Made by a program: the position numbers and the translations under genes. The notes under the pieces were generated by a model that worked only from the letters and a program-made list of their open reading frames with translations, did no database searches and had not been told where the DNA came from. 64,000 bases of DNA, taken from positions 1 to 64,000 of the forward strand of contig JAUJEB010000006.1 of NCBI GenBank assembly GCA_030442055.1, written 5' to 3'. Each line of letters starts with the position of its first letter. Positions within the stretch are counted from its first letter, which is position 1. Positions 40,980 to 48,596 of the stretch are shown here, piece by piece. Source of the stretch: Agaribacillus aureus. GTDB lineage: Bacteria > Bacteroidota > Bacteroidia > Cytophagales > Cyclobacteriaceae.

Positions 40980-41492
40980 ATGAATTATACGAACAGTGAT
41001 TCAGGATTAAAATTTATAATTGCTCAAAAAGAAGATCTTGACAGTTTAGAAGAAATAAGGAAGAAAGCTTTTCAACCGGTTTTTGATTCCTTCAGGAATA
41101 TTCTTGGAGATACGATATACGAGTTTGCGCAATTACCGGAAGATATTGCTCAAAAAGATTTGCTCAAATCCTTGTTCGATGAGGACTCCATTTGGGAAAC
41201 GTGGAAAGTTACGTATGATGAGAAAACCATAGGCTTTGTATCCATTAGAATGGATGAACCTGCCAAAGTTGGAGAAATAGGTTTGAATGCCATTGACCCG
41301 GACTTTTCAAATAAAGGAATTGGCTCTCAGATGTACAATTTTGCAGTTGATATAATGAAAAAGGCAGGTATGAAGGTAGCAACAGTAGCAACCGGTGGCG
41401 ATCCCGCACATTTACCGGCAAGAAAAGCATACCGGAAGGCTGGCTTCTTAGTTGAAATTCCAAGTGTTTGGATGTGTCAGGAATTGGAATAA
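40980..41492 (+). CDS. GNAT family N-acetyltransferase
   Basis: 170 residues from ATG 40980; an upstream ATG at 40917 would add a basic stretch lying in repeat G. It is a single GNAT domain: LKFIIAQKEDLDSLEEIRKKAFQPVF, then KVTYDEKTIGFVSIRMDEPAKVGEIGLNAIDPDFSNKGIGSQMYNFAVDIMKKAG with the acetyl-CoA loop NKGIGS, and ARKAYRKAGFLVEIP at the end. The acceptor is unknown. Single-gene unit, followed by repeat A copy 5. Confidence 0.85.
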   Translation: MNYTNSDSGLKFIIAQKEDLDSLEEIRKKAFQPVFDSFRNILGDTIYEFAQLPEDIAQKDLLKSLFDEDSIWETWKVTYDEKTIGFVSIRMDEPAKVGEIGLNAIDPDFSNKGIGSQMYNFAVDIMKKAGMKVATVATGGDPAHLPARKAYRKAGFLVEIPSVWMCQELE

Positions 41493-41535
41493 TTTCTGAC
41501 ACAGCAAAAATACTTTACGCATCTGACCAATAGGC

Positions 41536-41572
41536 ATATGAATTTTATTTAAAATCCTTTAGATTAAAGTTG
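41536..41572 (+). repeat. dispersed repeat A, copy 5
   Basis: ATATGAATTTTATTTAAAAT followed by CCTTTAGATTAAAG. It ends 24 bp before ATG 41596 and lacks the right-hand part. Confidence 0.75.
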
Positions 41573-41595
41573 TTTTCGATACAACCCGAACCAGT

Positions 41596-42171
41596 ATGAT
41601 AGATTCATTTTCTGCCTATTTAGGGAAATACGGAACACTTTCGGAAAGTGCAAAGTCGCGTATCGACGCTATCTCCAATAGCGTTCAGCTGCCTAAAAAC
41701 GAAATTGTTTTAAGGCAGGGAGAGCGATGCCGCAGTATATTTTTGATCACAAGCGGATCAGCCAGAATGTACTATTATCACGAAGGCAATGAGGTGACAA
41801 ATCAATTTTTTTTTGATCATGAGGTGATAGCAGACATGCAAAGCTGTTACGCCAAAAAGCGCAGTTTTTTCAACATACAGCTACTGGAAGCTTCTAATCT
41901 TATAGAAATAAAATATTCGGAATTAGAGCATTTATATGGTCATTACCATGAAATTGAAAAAATAGGAAGGCTAATCGCCATAGAATGCTTTCTGGAAGAA
42001 AGCGACCGAAACAGATCTTTTCAAATGTACACAGCCAGGCAAAGGTATGAGCAATTGCTGAAAAAGTACCCTGACATTTTAAATAGAGTCAACCTTGGGC
42101 ACATAGCATCATATATTGGTGTGACCCAGATACAATTAAGCAGAATCCGGTCGCAACAGGTTTCTTTTTAA
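41596..42171 (+). CDS. Crp/Fnr family transcriptional regulator
   Basis: 191 residues: a cNMP-binding-like beta roll (LRQGERCRSIFLITSGSARMYYYHEGNEVTNQFFFDHEVIAD), the dimer helix, and a C-terminal winged HTH (ILNRVNLGHIASYIGVTQIQLSRIRSQ). The recognition helix has QxxSR instead of the ExxSR of the regulator at 13151, so its DNA site should differ. I found no TTGAT-type box near it. The RidA-family gene starts 70 bp downstream and may be a target or operon partner. Confidence 0.88.
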   Translation: MIDSFSAYLGKYGTLSESAKSRIDAISNSVQLPKNEIVLRQGERCRSIFLITSGSARMYYYHEGNEVTNQFFFDHEVIADMQSCYAKKRSFFNIQLLEASNLIEIKYSELEHLYGHYHEIEKIGRLIAIECFLEESDRNRSFQMYTARQRYEQLLKKYPDILNRVNLGHIASYIGVTQIQLSRIRSQQVSF

Positions 42172-42241
42172 CATATGTAAAAAGAATTGGTACTTCGATC
42201 ATGGACTTTTGTGGAAATAATTCTTTCGCATTAAAACAGTC

Positions 42242-42646
42242 ATGATGAATAAGAAATTAATTAACCCAAAAGAACTTTATGATGGTTCAGTGTTCGGACT
42301 GTCCCAGGCCGTTCGGGAGATCAATTCAAACCTGGTATTTATCTCAGGACAGGTGGCGTGGAACCAGGATTTTCAAGTTACCTCCCATACGGTGGAAGGT
42401 CAGCTCAAAGACGCTCTGAATAATTTAGCAACCGTGCTAAAGGCCTCAAACGCTTCTGTCGAAAACTTGCTGCATGTGAAAATATATATTCGAGGTGAAT
42501 TGGCCGAACACATGGATGCTATCAGGCCAATTATTGTTGAATACTTAGGTAAATCAAGACCGTCATTAACGGGGATAGGCGTAGCTTCACTGGCCTCCCC
42601 GGAAACCCTGGTTGAAGTGGAGGCTATAGCAAGTGTAACTGCTTAG
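42242..42646 (+). CDS. RidA (YjgF/UK114) family protein
   Basis: 134 residues of a complete RidA fold: VFGLSQAVREINSNLVFISGQVAWNQDFQVTSHTVEGQLKDALNNLATVLKASNASVENLLHVKIYIRGELAEHM ... RPSLTGIGVASLASPETLVEVEAIASV. The Arg that binds the 2-imino acid carboxylate in RidA sits in the segment usually reading xxRxxxxV; here KSRPSLTGIGVASLASPE aligns with it, so deaminase activity is possible but not assured. It starts at ATG 42242 and is followed by a terminator within repeat G. Confidence 0.85.
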   Translation: MMNKKLINPKELYDGSVFGLSQAVREINSNLVFISGQVAWNQDFQVTSHTVEGQLKDALNNLATVLKASNASVENLLHVKIYIRGELAEHMDAIRPIIVEYLGKSRPSLTGIGVASLASPETLVEVEAIASVTA

Positions 42647-42649
42647 GAT

Positions 42650-42745
42650 GGTAGTGTTCCACAAAAAATGAAAGAGCTTAGCTGGAGATTCTACGCTCTT
42701 TTATTTTTTAAGGCGGATGCGTAGGATCTTTGATCTGTGTAAGTT
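42650..42745 (+). repeat. dispersed repeat G copy 2, carrying a terminator
   Basis: GATGGTAGTGTTCCACAAAA begins 3 bp after the ridA stop. AAAGAGC (42671-42677) pairs with GCTCTTT (42695-42701), followed by TATTTTTT, a good rho-independent terminator. The same TATTTTTTAAGG tract occurs at 3707-3718 in copy 1. Confidence 0.65.
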
Positions 42746-42757
42746 TAATATAAGAAG

Positions 42758-43897
42758 CTATAAATTTTCCCACCAAAGACTATTGGGTTTTAGCAGGCTG
42801 TTAATTTCAATGGCCTGGCCAATTTTCGGCGCCACCAATGGAATATTTAATGCCTCGGCTTTTTTCTTAGCGCGTTCTATTGGATCGGTCCATGAGTGTA
42901 GGGCTAGTTTAAAAGCTCCCCAATGTATGGGCATAACCGCTTTGGCCCTAACATCAACACCTGCTTGCACGGTTTCCTCCGGAAACATGTGAATATCGGG
43001 CCAGGACTCATTGTATTGCCCACATTCCATCATGGCAAACTCGAAGGGCCCGTATTTTTCTCCGATCTCTTTGAAATGAGGCCCATAACCGCTATCTCCG
43101 CTGAAGAAGATGCTTTCGGAAGCCGAACGAATCACCCAAGAACTCCACAAAGTGCTTTGCCGGTTGTTAAGCTTACGTCCCGAAAAGTGCTGGGCCGGGG
43201 TGCAAATAAATTCTAAATCCCCCAGGGTTGCCTGCTGCCACCAGTCTAGTTCCGTGATACGGCCTTCTTCAACGCCCCATGCCTTCAGGTGCACGCCAAC
43301 TGCCAAAGGCATGTAGAAGTGTCCGACTTTATCCTTAAGCTTGAGAATGGACTCGTAATCCAGATGATCATAATGGTCATGAGAGATGATCACAGCATCG
43401 ATTTTTGGCAGTTTCTCCACTTCTATGGGCAGTTCTTTGCTGAAACGTTTCCCTCCCAGCATGGGATGTGGCGCCGGAACTTCGCCAAACATAGGATCTA
43501 TCAGGATATTCTTGCCCTTTGTCTGCAACAGAAAGGCCGAATGCCCGAACCAGACCAATCGCGATTCCCCTTCGTAATCTGCTATCTGGATAGAGTCTAA
43601 ATGTTGCACAGCTATATTTTCAGCGGGCACGCCATTTGGAACTTTGGTAAAAAAGAACTTGCGTGCGATTTTTAGTGTTTCCCAAAAACCTAAATCCTCA
43701 GGAACATCTTTTTGGTTGATAAACGCACCATTTTTGTAATTCTCTGAGCTTGCATATTTGGTTTGCAGCGCTTCTGGAACATCGCCCCCGAAGGAAGGAT
43801 AGTAGCTCACAAACAACAAATAGCTGATCGCCAGAACGGCAGCCAGTAATACTAAGGTTAGTAACATTCGCTTTGTATATTTGACTAGTTTTTTCAA
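42758..43897 (-). CDS. membrane-anchored metallo-beta-lactamase-fold hydrolase (UlaG/NAPE-PLD-like)
   Basis: 379 residues. One N-terminal membrane segment (about 11-30), then an MBL domain: RLVWFGHSAFLLQTKGKNILIDPMFGEVPAPHP, the zinc motif SHDHYDHLDY (about 174-183), CTPAQHFSGR and FFSGDSGYGPHFKEIGEKYGPFEFAMMECGQYNESWPDIHMFPEE, VMPIHWGAFKLALHSW. This is the UlaG/NAPE-PLD-like subgroup, which often cleaves phosphodiesters of lipids or lactones. It is the third gene of a minus-strand operon (10 bp after the NAD(P)-binding gene). Confidence 0.88.
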   Translation of the reverse strand: MKKLVKYTKRMLLTLVLLAAVLAISYLLFVSYYPSFGGDVPEALQTKYASSENYKNGAFINQKDVPEDLGFWETLKIARKFFFTKVPNGVPAENIAVQHLDSIQIADYEGESRLVWFGHSAFLLQTKGKNILIDPMFGEVPAPHPMLGGKRFSKELPIEVEKLPKIDAVIISHDHYDHLDYESILKLKDKVGHFYMPLAVGVHLKAWGVEEGRITELDWWQQATLGDLEFICTPAQHFSGRKLNNRQSTLWSSWVIRSASESIFFSGDSGYGPHFKEIGEKYGPFEFAMMECGQYNESWPDIHMFPEETVQAGVDVRAKAVMPIHWGAFKLALHSWTDPIERAKKKAEALNIPLVAPKIGQAIEINSLLKPNSLWWENL

Positions 43898-43907
43898 TAT
43901 AATAGAT

Positions 43908-44576
43908 TTATACTTTTTCGGCCAGCATGTTGATATCCTGGTTTTCTAAATATTTCAGGTTTAGAGGATGGAACAACGTGTTGATCATAGCTAATCCTAT
44001 CTTGGTTGTTGTTGTGATGTTTTGCGACCTTTTCAGCATTGAAAAAAAGGGGCGCATCACTACGTAAACCGCATTATACCATCCGGTACGTGATTTGATG
44101 CCCTTTTCGGGAATGATCATCCCCGGACGAAAAGCATAGGCATCCTTAAAGCCTTTGCCCAGTACCATATTTTCAGCCTTTCCTTTTACACGTGCCCACA
44201 TGGAACGTCCTTTTTCGGATCCGTCAGTTCCGGCTCCGGACACATAATTAAAGACCATTTCGGTGTTTGCCTCGTGCAACACATCAGCAAAAGCTGCAAC
44301 CGTATCGAAGGTAATGGCCGTATATTTTTCTTCACTCATGCCCACGGCAGAGACCCCCATGCAATAAAAACAGGCGTCGTATCCTGCCAGTTGGTCGCCG
44401 ATGGAAATAATTTGTGTGAAATCGGAAAGCAATATTTCTTCCAGTTTGGGATGTTGCATTCCCAATGAGCTTCGGTTAATAACCAAAACCTGTGCTATTT
44501 GGGGGCTTTCCAGGCATTCCAGCAGCACTCCTTTGCCTACCATCCCTGTGGAGCCGGTGATGATTACTTTTTTCAT
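43908..44576 (-). CDS. NAD(P)-binding atypical SDR (HTATIP2/YbjT-like)
   Basis: 222 residues: Rossmann start KKVIITGSTGMVGKGVLLECLE (GxxGxxG), INRSSLGMQHPKLEEILLSDF, and DACFYCMGVSAVGMSEEKYTAITFD, with YVSGAGTDGSEKGRSMWARVKGKAENMV and FRPGMIIPEKG. This is the small oxidoreductase group around HTATIP2/Oxidored_like. The product and substrate are unknown. Its start is 1 bp after the AraC stop codon, so translation is coupled in the operon AraC - this gene - MBL hydrolase. Confidence 0.82.
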   Translation of the reverse strand: MKKVIITGSTGMVGKGVLLECLESPQIAQVLVINRSSLGMQHPKLEEILLSDFTQIISIGDQLAGYDACFYCMGVSAVGMSEEKYTAITFDTVAAFADVLHEANTEMVFNYVSGAGTDGSEKGRSMWARVKGKAENMVLGKGFKDAYAFRPGMIIPEKGIKSRTGWYNAVYVVMRPFFSMLKRSQNITTTTKIGLAMINTLFHPLNLKYLENQDINMLAEKV

Positions 44577-44577
44577 A

Positions 44578-45492
44578 TTAGTTTAAGCTTCTGTATTTTA
44601 CCGGGCTCATCCCGGTTTCTTTTTTAAATAGCTTACTAAAGTGTTGTGGGTATTCGAAACCCAGGTCGTATGCAATCCCGCTGATACTCTCGGTAGTTCC
44701 CAAAAGCTTATTTTTAGCGCGATTTATCACGAATGCATAGATATGATCTTTAGCACTTTTTCCGGTTTCCTTTTTTAACAGATCACTTAAATAGTTGGGA
44801 GACATGTTTAGCACCTCTCCACAATATTTAACCGAGGGTACTCCTAATTTTGAAGGCTTTTCAGAAGAGAAGTAGTCTTTTAAAAACATTTCAAATTCGG
44901 AGATATGATCCTGATTCAGGTTGGCGCGAACATAAAACTGACGGTCATAGTAACGATTGCAATAGTCTAATATCAATTCAATGGTTGAAATGATGAGCTT
45001 TTGACTGTGTTTGTCGATATTTTGATTGATCTCAATTTCAATTTTCAAAACCAGGTCAGTCAGGATGGCCTTTTCATCTTCAGATAAATGCAAGGCTTCA
45101 TGCACTTCATAATCGAAAAAGGAATAGTTGCCAATAGTCTTGCTCAATTCGGATTTACGAATGAGGTCCGGGTGAAACACCAACATCCAGCCCTTTGCAT
45201 CGTCAGCTATTTTTTTATCTTCGGAAAATAAAACCTGATTTGGTTTTGAAAACACCATGGTGCCCTCTGAAAAATCATAGGTGTTACGCCCATAGCCCAT
45301 AGAACCTGTAATGCCGTCTTTTAAGGATACCATATACAGGTCAGTATTGAATTTCAAACCTTTAAACTGACTAAAATCCGGAAAATCCCTGGCCCACATC
45401 ACCGAGACCAGCGGGTGTTTTGGTCGTGGCATCCCAAAGAGCTTTTGCGCTTTGGTAATGGAATCTATATGGATTATTTTATTTGACATCAA
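44578..45492 (-). CDS. AraC family transcriptional regulator, likely self-regulated
   Basis: 304 residues: an N-terminal cupin-like effector domain (about 1-185) and a C-terminal AraC HTH (NMSPNYLSDLLKKETGKSAKDHIYAFVINRAKNKLLGTTESISGIAYDLGFEYPQHFSKLFKKETGMSPVKYR). It is a paralog of 7528-8433, which also has an NAD(P)-binding partner. It is the first gene of a three-gene minus-strand operon. Tandem 15-bp repeats with 21-bp period upstream of this gene (45624-45659) and upstream of the SDR gene (46604-46639) are its likely binding sites. Confidence 0.92.
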   Translation of the reverse strand: MMSNKIIHIDSITKAQKLFGMPRPKHPLVSVMWARDFPDFSQFKGLKFNTDLYMVSLKDGITGSMGYGRNTYDFSEGTMVFSKPNQVLFSEDKKIADDAKGWMLVFHPDLIRKSELSKTIGNYSFFDYEVHEALHLSEDEKAILTDLVLKIEIEINQNIDKHSQKLIISTIELILDYCNRYYDRQFYVRANLNQDHISEFEMFLKDYFSSEKPSKLGVPSVKYCGEVLNMSPNYLSDLLKKETGKSAKDHIYAFVINRAKNKLLGTTESISGIAYDLGFEYPQHFSKLFKKETGMSPVKYRSLN

Positions 45493-45595
45493 ACATTAAT
45501 TTAATCTGCCACAAACCTCTTTTATGAGTTTTGGATCCCAAAATTGATTAGGGGTTTTACCAGCGTATTGCCAACAATTTTTCCAGGCATGCCGC

Positions 45596-45659
45596 AAAGT
45601 TCCTTATAAATTTACCCTAAAACGTATATATTTTCCTGTTTCACGTATCTATTTTACAG
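45596..45659 (-). promoter_or_regulatory. AraC-type tandem operator and promoter of the AraC operon
   Basis: On the + strand GTATATATTTTCCTG (45624-45638) and GTATCTATTTTACAG (45645-45659) are direct repeats 21 bp apart. On the minus strand the repeat ends 22 nt before AACTTTG (45595-45601), a -7-like element. A further half-site in inverted orientation, GTATCTATATTTCCTC, is at 45705-45690. Confidence 0.7.
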
Positions 45660-45717
45660 ATGCCTTCATAAAAAGCTATCATTATTTTTGAGGAAATATA
45701 GATACGTTTGATGATCA

Positions 45718-46551
45718 TTAGCTTTTCTTTTCCATGTTTTTAACCATACGCATGATGGTTTTGTCAAACATCCTGTCGGGGAAATACCGCCTGAAAAACA
45801 AGGTCTGTGCGGCCATCTTTCCAGCTGCATAACGCGTTTTAGGTTCGGCAGCTTTTATGGCCTTTGAAATAGTATTGGCAATTACATCAGGCGGTGAATA
45901 ATTACCTTCGTCATAGGCATTTTCGGTGACTTTCTTCATTGTTTTTGCCAGACCGGCATATGATCCCTTTTCCGAGCTGGCGAAGTTTTCGTTCAAGACA
46001 TCTCCAAATTCTGTCTTGATAGCACCGGGCTCGACAATGACCACATCGATTCCGAATTGCTGTACCTCTAATCGTAAACAATCGCTCCAACCCTCCAGCG
46101 CATGTTTGGTGGCGTGATACCAGGCGCCGAGTGGGCTGTAAATTTTTCCACCTATGGAAGATACATTAATGATTGTTCCACTTTTTTGATTGCGCATGGT
46201 TGGCAATACCGCTTTTGTAACTTCGGCCAGCCCAAAAATGTTGACTTCAAACTGACGCCTGGCTTCCTCGTAGGAGGTGTCTTCTACGGCTCCCCAGATG
46301 GCAAAGCCGGCATTATTGATCAAAACATCAATACGTTTCTGTTCATCCTTTACTAGCTGAATGGCAGATTTTACCTGTTCGTGGTTGGTGACATCCATCT
46401 CTAATATATGTCCTCCGGCCGTGGCCAGCTCCTGCATCTTATCTAATCTTCGGGCAGCGCCGTATACGATATGTCCTTCTTTTATTAGCTGCAAAGCGGT
46501 CTGCTTTCCTATGCCTGAAGAAGCACCGGTGATGATAATTACTTTTTTCAT
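45718..46551 (-). CDS. classical short-chain dehydrogenase/reductase
   Basis: 277 residues with all hallmarks of a classical SDR: TGASSGIG near residue 8, NNAG at about 81, catalytic Ser in VSSIGG, and YHATK (YxxxK) at about 150, followed by VEPGAIKTEF. The C-terminal extension (RYAAGKMAAQTLFFRRYFPDRMFDKTIMRMV) is typical for the group acting on retinol/steroid-like or unknown substrates. Its promoter holds the same tandem repeat as the AraC gene, at the same distance from AACTTT, so the AraC protein at 44578 probably activates it. Confidence 0.93.
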   Translation of the reverse strand: MKKVIIITGASSGIGKQTALQLIKEGHIVYGAARRLDKMQELATAGGHILEMDVTNHEQVKSAIQLVKDEQKRIDVLINNAGFAIWGAVEDTSYEEARRQFEVNIFGLAEVTKAVLPTMRNQKSGTIINVSSIGGKIYSPLGAWYHATKHALEGWSDCLRLEVQQFGIDVVIVEPGAIKTEFGDVLNENFASSEKGSYAGLAKTMKKVTENAYDEGNYSPPDVIANTISKAIKAAEPKTRYAAGKMAAQTLFFRRYFPDRMFDKTIMRMVKNMEKKS

Positions 46552-46575
46552 TGCTCTGTCATTTAATTTACTGGT

Positions 46576-46639
46576 AAAGTTAGAAGAGCGCTAAATCAAA
46601 AAAGTATACATTTCACAGAACCCCTAATACATTTTACAG
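46576..46639 (-). promoter_or_regulatory. AraC-type tandem operator and promoter of the SDR gene
   Basis: On the + strand GTATACATTTCACAG (46604-46618) and TAATACATTTTACAG (46625-46639) are direct repeats with 21-bp period. On the minus strand the repeat ends exactly 22 nt before AACTTT (46576-46581), within TAACTTTA, close to the -7 consensus. The geometry is identical to that upstream of the AraC gene. Confidence 0.72.
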
Positions 46640-46686
46640 GGATAGCGCTTTATAAGCTACCTATTGGTGCGTCATATCTTTAACCG

Positions 46687-46750
46687 ATATGAATTTTATT
46701 AAAAATCCTTTACATTAAAGTTTGAAATAAACATAGGTCATAAGGCAGTG
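46687..46750 (+). repeat. dispersed repeat A, copy 6
   Basis: ATATGAATTTTATTAAAAAT, CCTTTACATTAAAG, then TTTGAAATAAA as in copy 7, and CAGTGCATAGCATG. It lies just upstream of ATG 46780 in the same orientation. Confidence 0.75.
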
Positions 46751-46779
46751 CATAGCATGCTGCAAGAAGCAATGAGTGA

Positions 46780-47283
46780 ATGGAAAACCCAACCTATTTA
46801 GATAAGAATACCGTACTTTTTGTGCGTGAATATGCCGTTTCCAGAGACCGGCTTTGGCAGGCTGTTTCTCAACAAGATGAATTAAGCATTTGGTTTATGG
46901 AGACTAACCTGGAACTCCGGATTGATGGAAAGTATGAATTCAAAGATGGTTGGAATGGTTGGATCGGTGACCTGAGAGAACCTGAGTTTATTCAATTCAA
47001 TAGTTCTCATAAATCCTTTACAAGATTTGAGCTAAAACCCGGGTCAAACGGTACGGAACTACGTTTAATTGACAGACTTCCTCCTGATATGACAGCACCA
47101 CCGGATAATCACATTCAAAACCAGCAGCCTGGCGGAAAAGGGACCCATTGGGTAGGGCTATTGGCCGGTTGGGATGATTTTTTAAAAGCATTGAAATCGC
47201 ATTTGGCTGGTGAAAAAATAGAAGATAATTATGAAACGCTGTGCACTCAATATAGTAACCTCTTACAAAAGAAATACGCTTAG
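46780..47283 (+). CDS. SRPBCC family (AHSA1-like) protein
   Basis: 167 residues of a single START/Bet v1-like fold. TVLFVREYAVSRDRLWQAVSQQDELSIWFMETNLELRIDGKYEFKDGWNGWIGDLREPEFIQFN matches the AHSA1 opening (R.f.aspe.vW.a.t.p..l..W......d.r.GG.w.f......G.v.ei.p...l.f). THWVGLLAGWDDFLKALKSHLAG is the usual C-terminal helix. It would bind a hydrophobic ligand or act as a co-chaperone; the role is unknown. Single-gene unit after repeat A. The stop region forms a tight palindrome AATACGC-TTA-GCGTATT. Confidence 0.82.
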   Translation: MENPTYLDKNTVLFVREYAVSRDRLWQAVSQQDELSIWFMETNLELRIDGKYEFKDGWNGWIGDLREPEFIQFNSSHKSFTRFELKPGSNGTELRLIDRLPPDMTAPPDNHIQNQQPGGKGTHWVGLLAGWDDFLKALKSHLAGEKIEDNYETLCTQYSNLLQKKYA

Positions 47284-47315
47284 CGTATTGAACTTCCGAG
47301 TATACATCTGACAAT

Positions 47316-47410
47316 TAATAACCCGGGTCAAATTTTTGAGATCTTCAATTTCGACAGAGAGAAGGAAATGACAACGCTTGCGAAGATGAGCTTTGTAATT
47401 ACCCAACTGA
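47316..47410 (+). repeat. dispersed repeat H, copy 1
   Basis: AATAACC.GG, TCAAATTTTTGAG, AAGGAAAT, CTTTGTAATTACCC recur in the same order at 48342-48432. No gene is seen between 47284 and 47599. Confidence 0.55.
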
Positions 47411-47599
47411 GTAAAGAACAAAGGTAATTATGTGAGGGAGATGACAAAACACAAGGTACATACCTCTGAGCGGTTACTTGAAAGTGAGGCTTAAAACTGA
47501 TACCTTAGTAGAAATTAAAATAATCCGGGACACATGCCGTATCCTCATGTTATATGAATTGACAGATAACATCAGTCGAAGGCAGCAACTTTAGTTATT

Positions 47600-48244
47600 A
47601 TGAATCTTACTTCAAAGGCGCAGGAAATCCGTTCTCAAATAACTAAGGAGGGAACCAAACTAGGTGATTTGCGAAAAATAGCCAAAGAAATTAAAAAGGA
47701 TCATGCATTGGCTTTGGAGCTTTGGTCAATCGGTGAGTTCCTCTCCCGGCAACTGGCAATCCTGATCATGGACAAGAAACTTTTTACACAGGAATTTATT
47801 GACCAGCTTGACAGGGATATGCAGAATCATGAATACGAAGAGCGTACGCATCTGGCAGACTGGCTAATGGCAAATCAACTCGCCAGGGATAAGAAAACAA
47901 TTGGTCTCATCGAATCCTGGGAACATAGTCCTTCGGTAATGCAAAGACGTATATTCTGGTATTATCAGGCGCGATTGAGATGGACAGGGCAAACACCTCC
48001 CGGCAATACCGAAGACTTGCTTTCGTCATTAGAAAAAAAGATGGTGATGGCGGAGCCGGAGGTTCAATGGGCCATGAATTTCACGGCTGGCTGGATTGGC
48101 ATCTTTGATCCCGCTTACCGCTCTCGATGTGTAGCACTTGGAGAAAAAACCGGTCTTTACAAGGATGAAGTGGTACCAAAAGGATGTACTCCTAATTACC
48201 TGCCTGAGTTTATTAAGATTGAAGTTAATAAACGCAACAAATAG
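47600..48244 (+). CDS. DNA alkylation repair (AlkC/AlkD-like, HEAT-like) family protein
   Basis: 214 residues, all alpha-helical, resembling PF08713: an N-terminal KAQEIRSQITKEGTKLGDLRKIAKEIKKDHALALELWSIGEFLSRQLAILIMD segment (the family's L.W...n.E.r.lA.l.......), WLMANQLARDKKTIGLIESWEHSPSVMQRRIFWYYQARLRWTGQTPP, and EPEVQWAMNFTAGWIGIFDPAYRSRCVALGEKTGLYKDEVVPKGCTPNYLPEFIKIEV, a conserved end found in these small Bacteroidota proteins. AlkD-type enzymes excise bulky alkylated bases; whether this short member does is not known. Single-gene unit between repeats. Confidence 0.7.
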   Translation: MNLTSKAQEIRSQITKEGTKLGDLRKIAKEIKKDHALALELWSIGEFLSRQLAILIMDKKLFTQEFIDQLDRDMQNHEYEERTHLADWLMANQLARDKKTIGLIESWEHSPSVMQRRIFWYYQARLRWTGQTPPGNTEDLLSSLEKKMVMAEPEVQWAMNFTAGWIGIFDPAYRSRCVALGEKTGLYKDEVVPKGCTPNYLPEFIKIEVNKRNK

Positions 48245-48261
48245 CAAATCTCCCCGTAAGT

Positions 48262-48435
48262 TAGTGTTCTGTAAAAAAGAAAATGACCGGGCGTAGAATC
48301 CCTTACAAATTCTTACTTTTTTAAAGTAGATCCCAGGGGATAAATAACCAGCACCAAATTTTTGAGCGCTTTAATTTTTTCAGGGTATAAGGAAATACCG
48401 GCTTTCTGTAAGGTGAACTTTGGAATTACCCCCTA
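48262..48435 (+). repeat. repeats G (copy 3) and H (copy 2)
   Basis: 48262-48335: TTAGTGTTCTGTAAAAAAG ... CTTTTTTAAAGTAGAT parallels 3653-3725. 48342-48432: AATAACCAGCACCAAATTTT, AAGGAAATACCGG, CTTTGGAATTACCC parallels 47321-47404. Confidence 0.55.
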
Positions 48436-48596
48436 AATTTTAGGATTCACCACCTATAGCAAAGCATACCAATATATAAATTTGACTATAGCAAAAGTGC
48501 TCATCACAGTATTTTAAGGTGCCTTTGTTCCTGGGCTCGTCTATGCCTGATCACCAATTTAGAAGTAACTCTAATTATTCACTAAAACTTAAAGCT

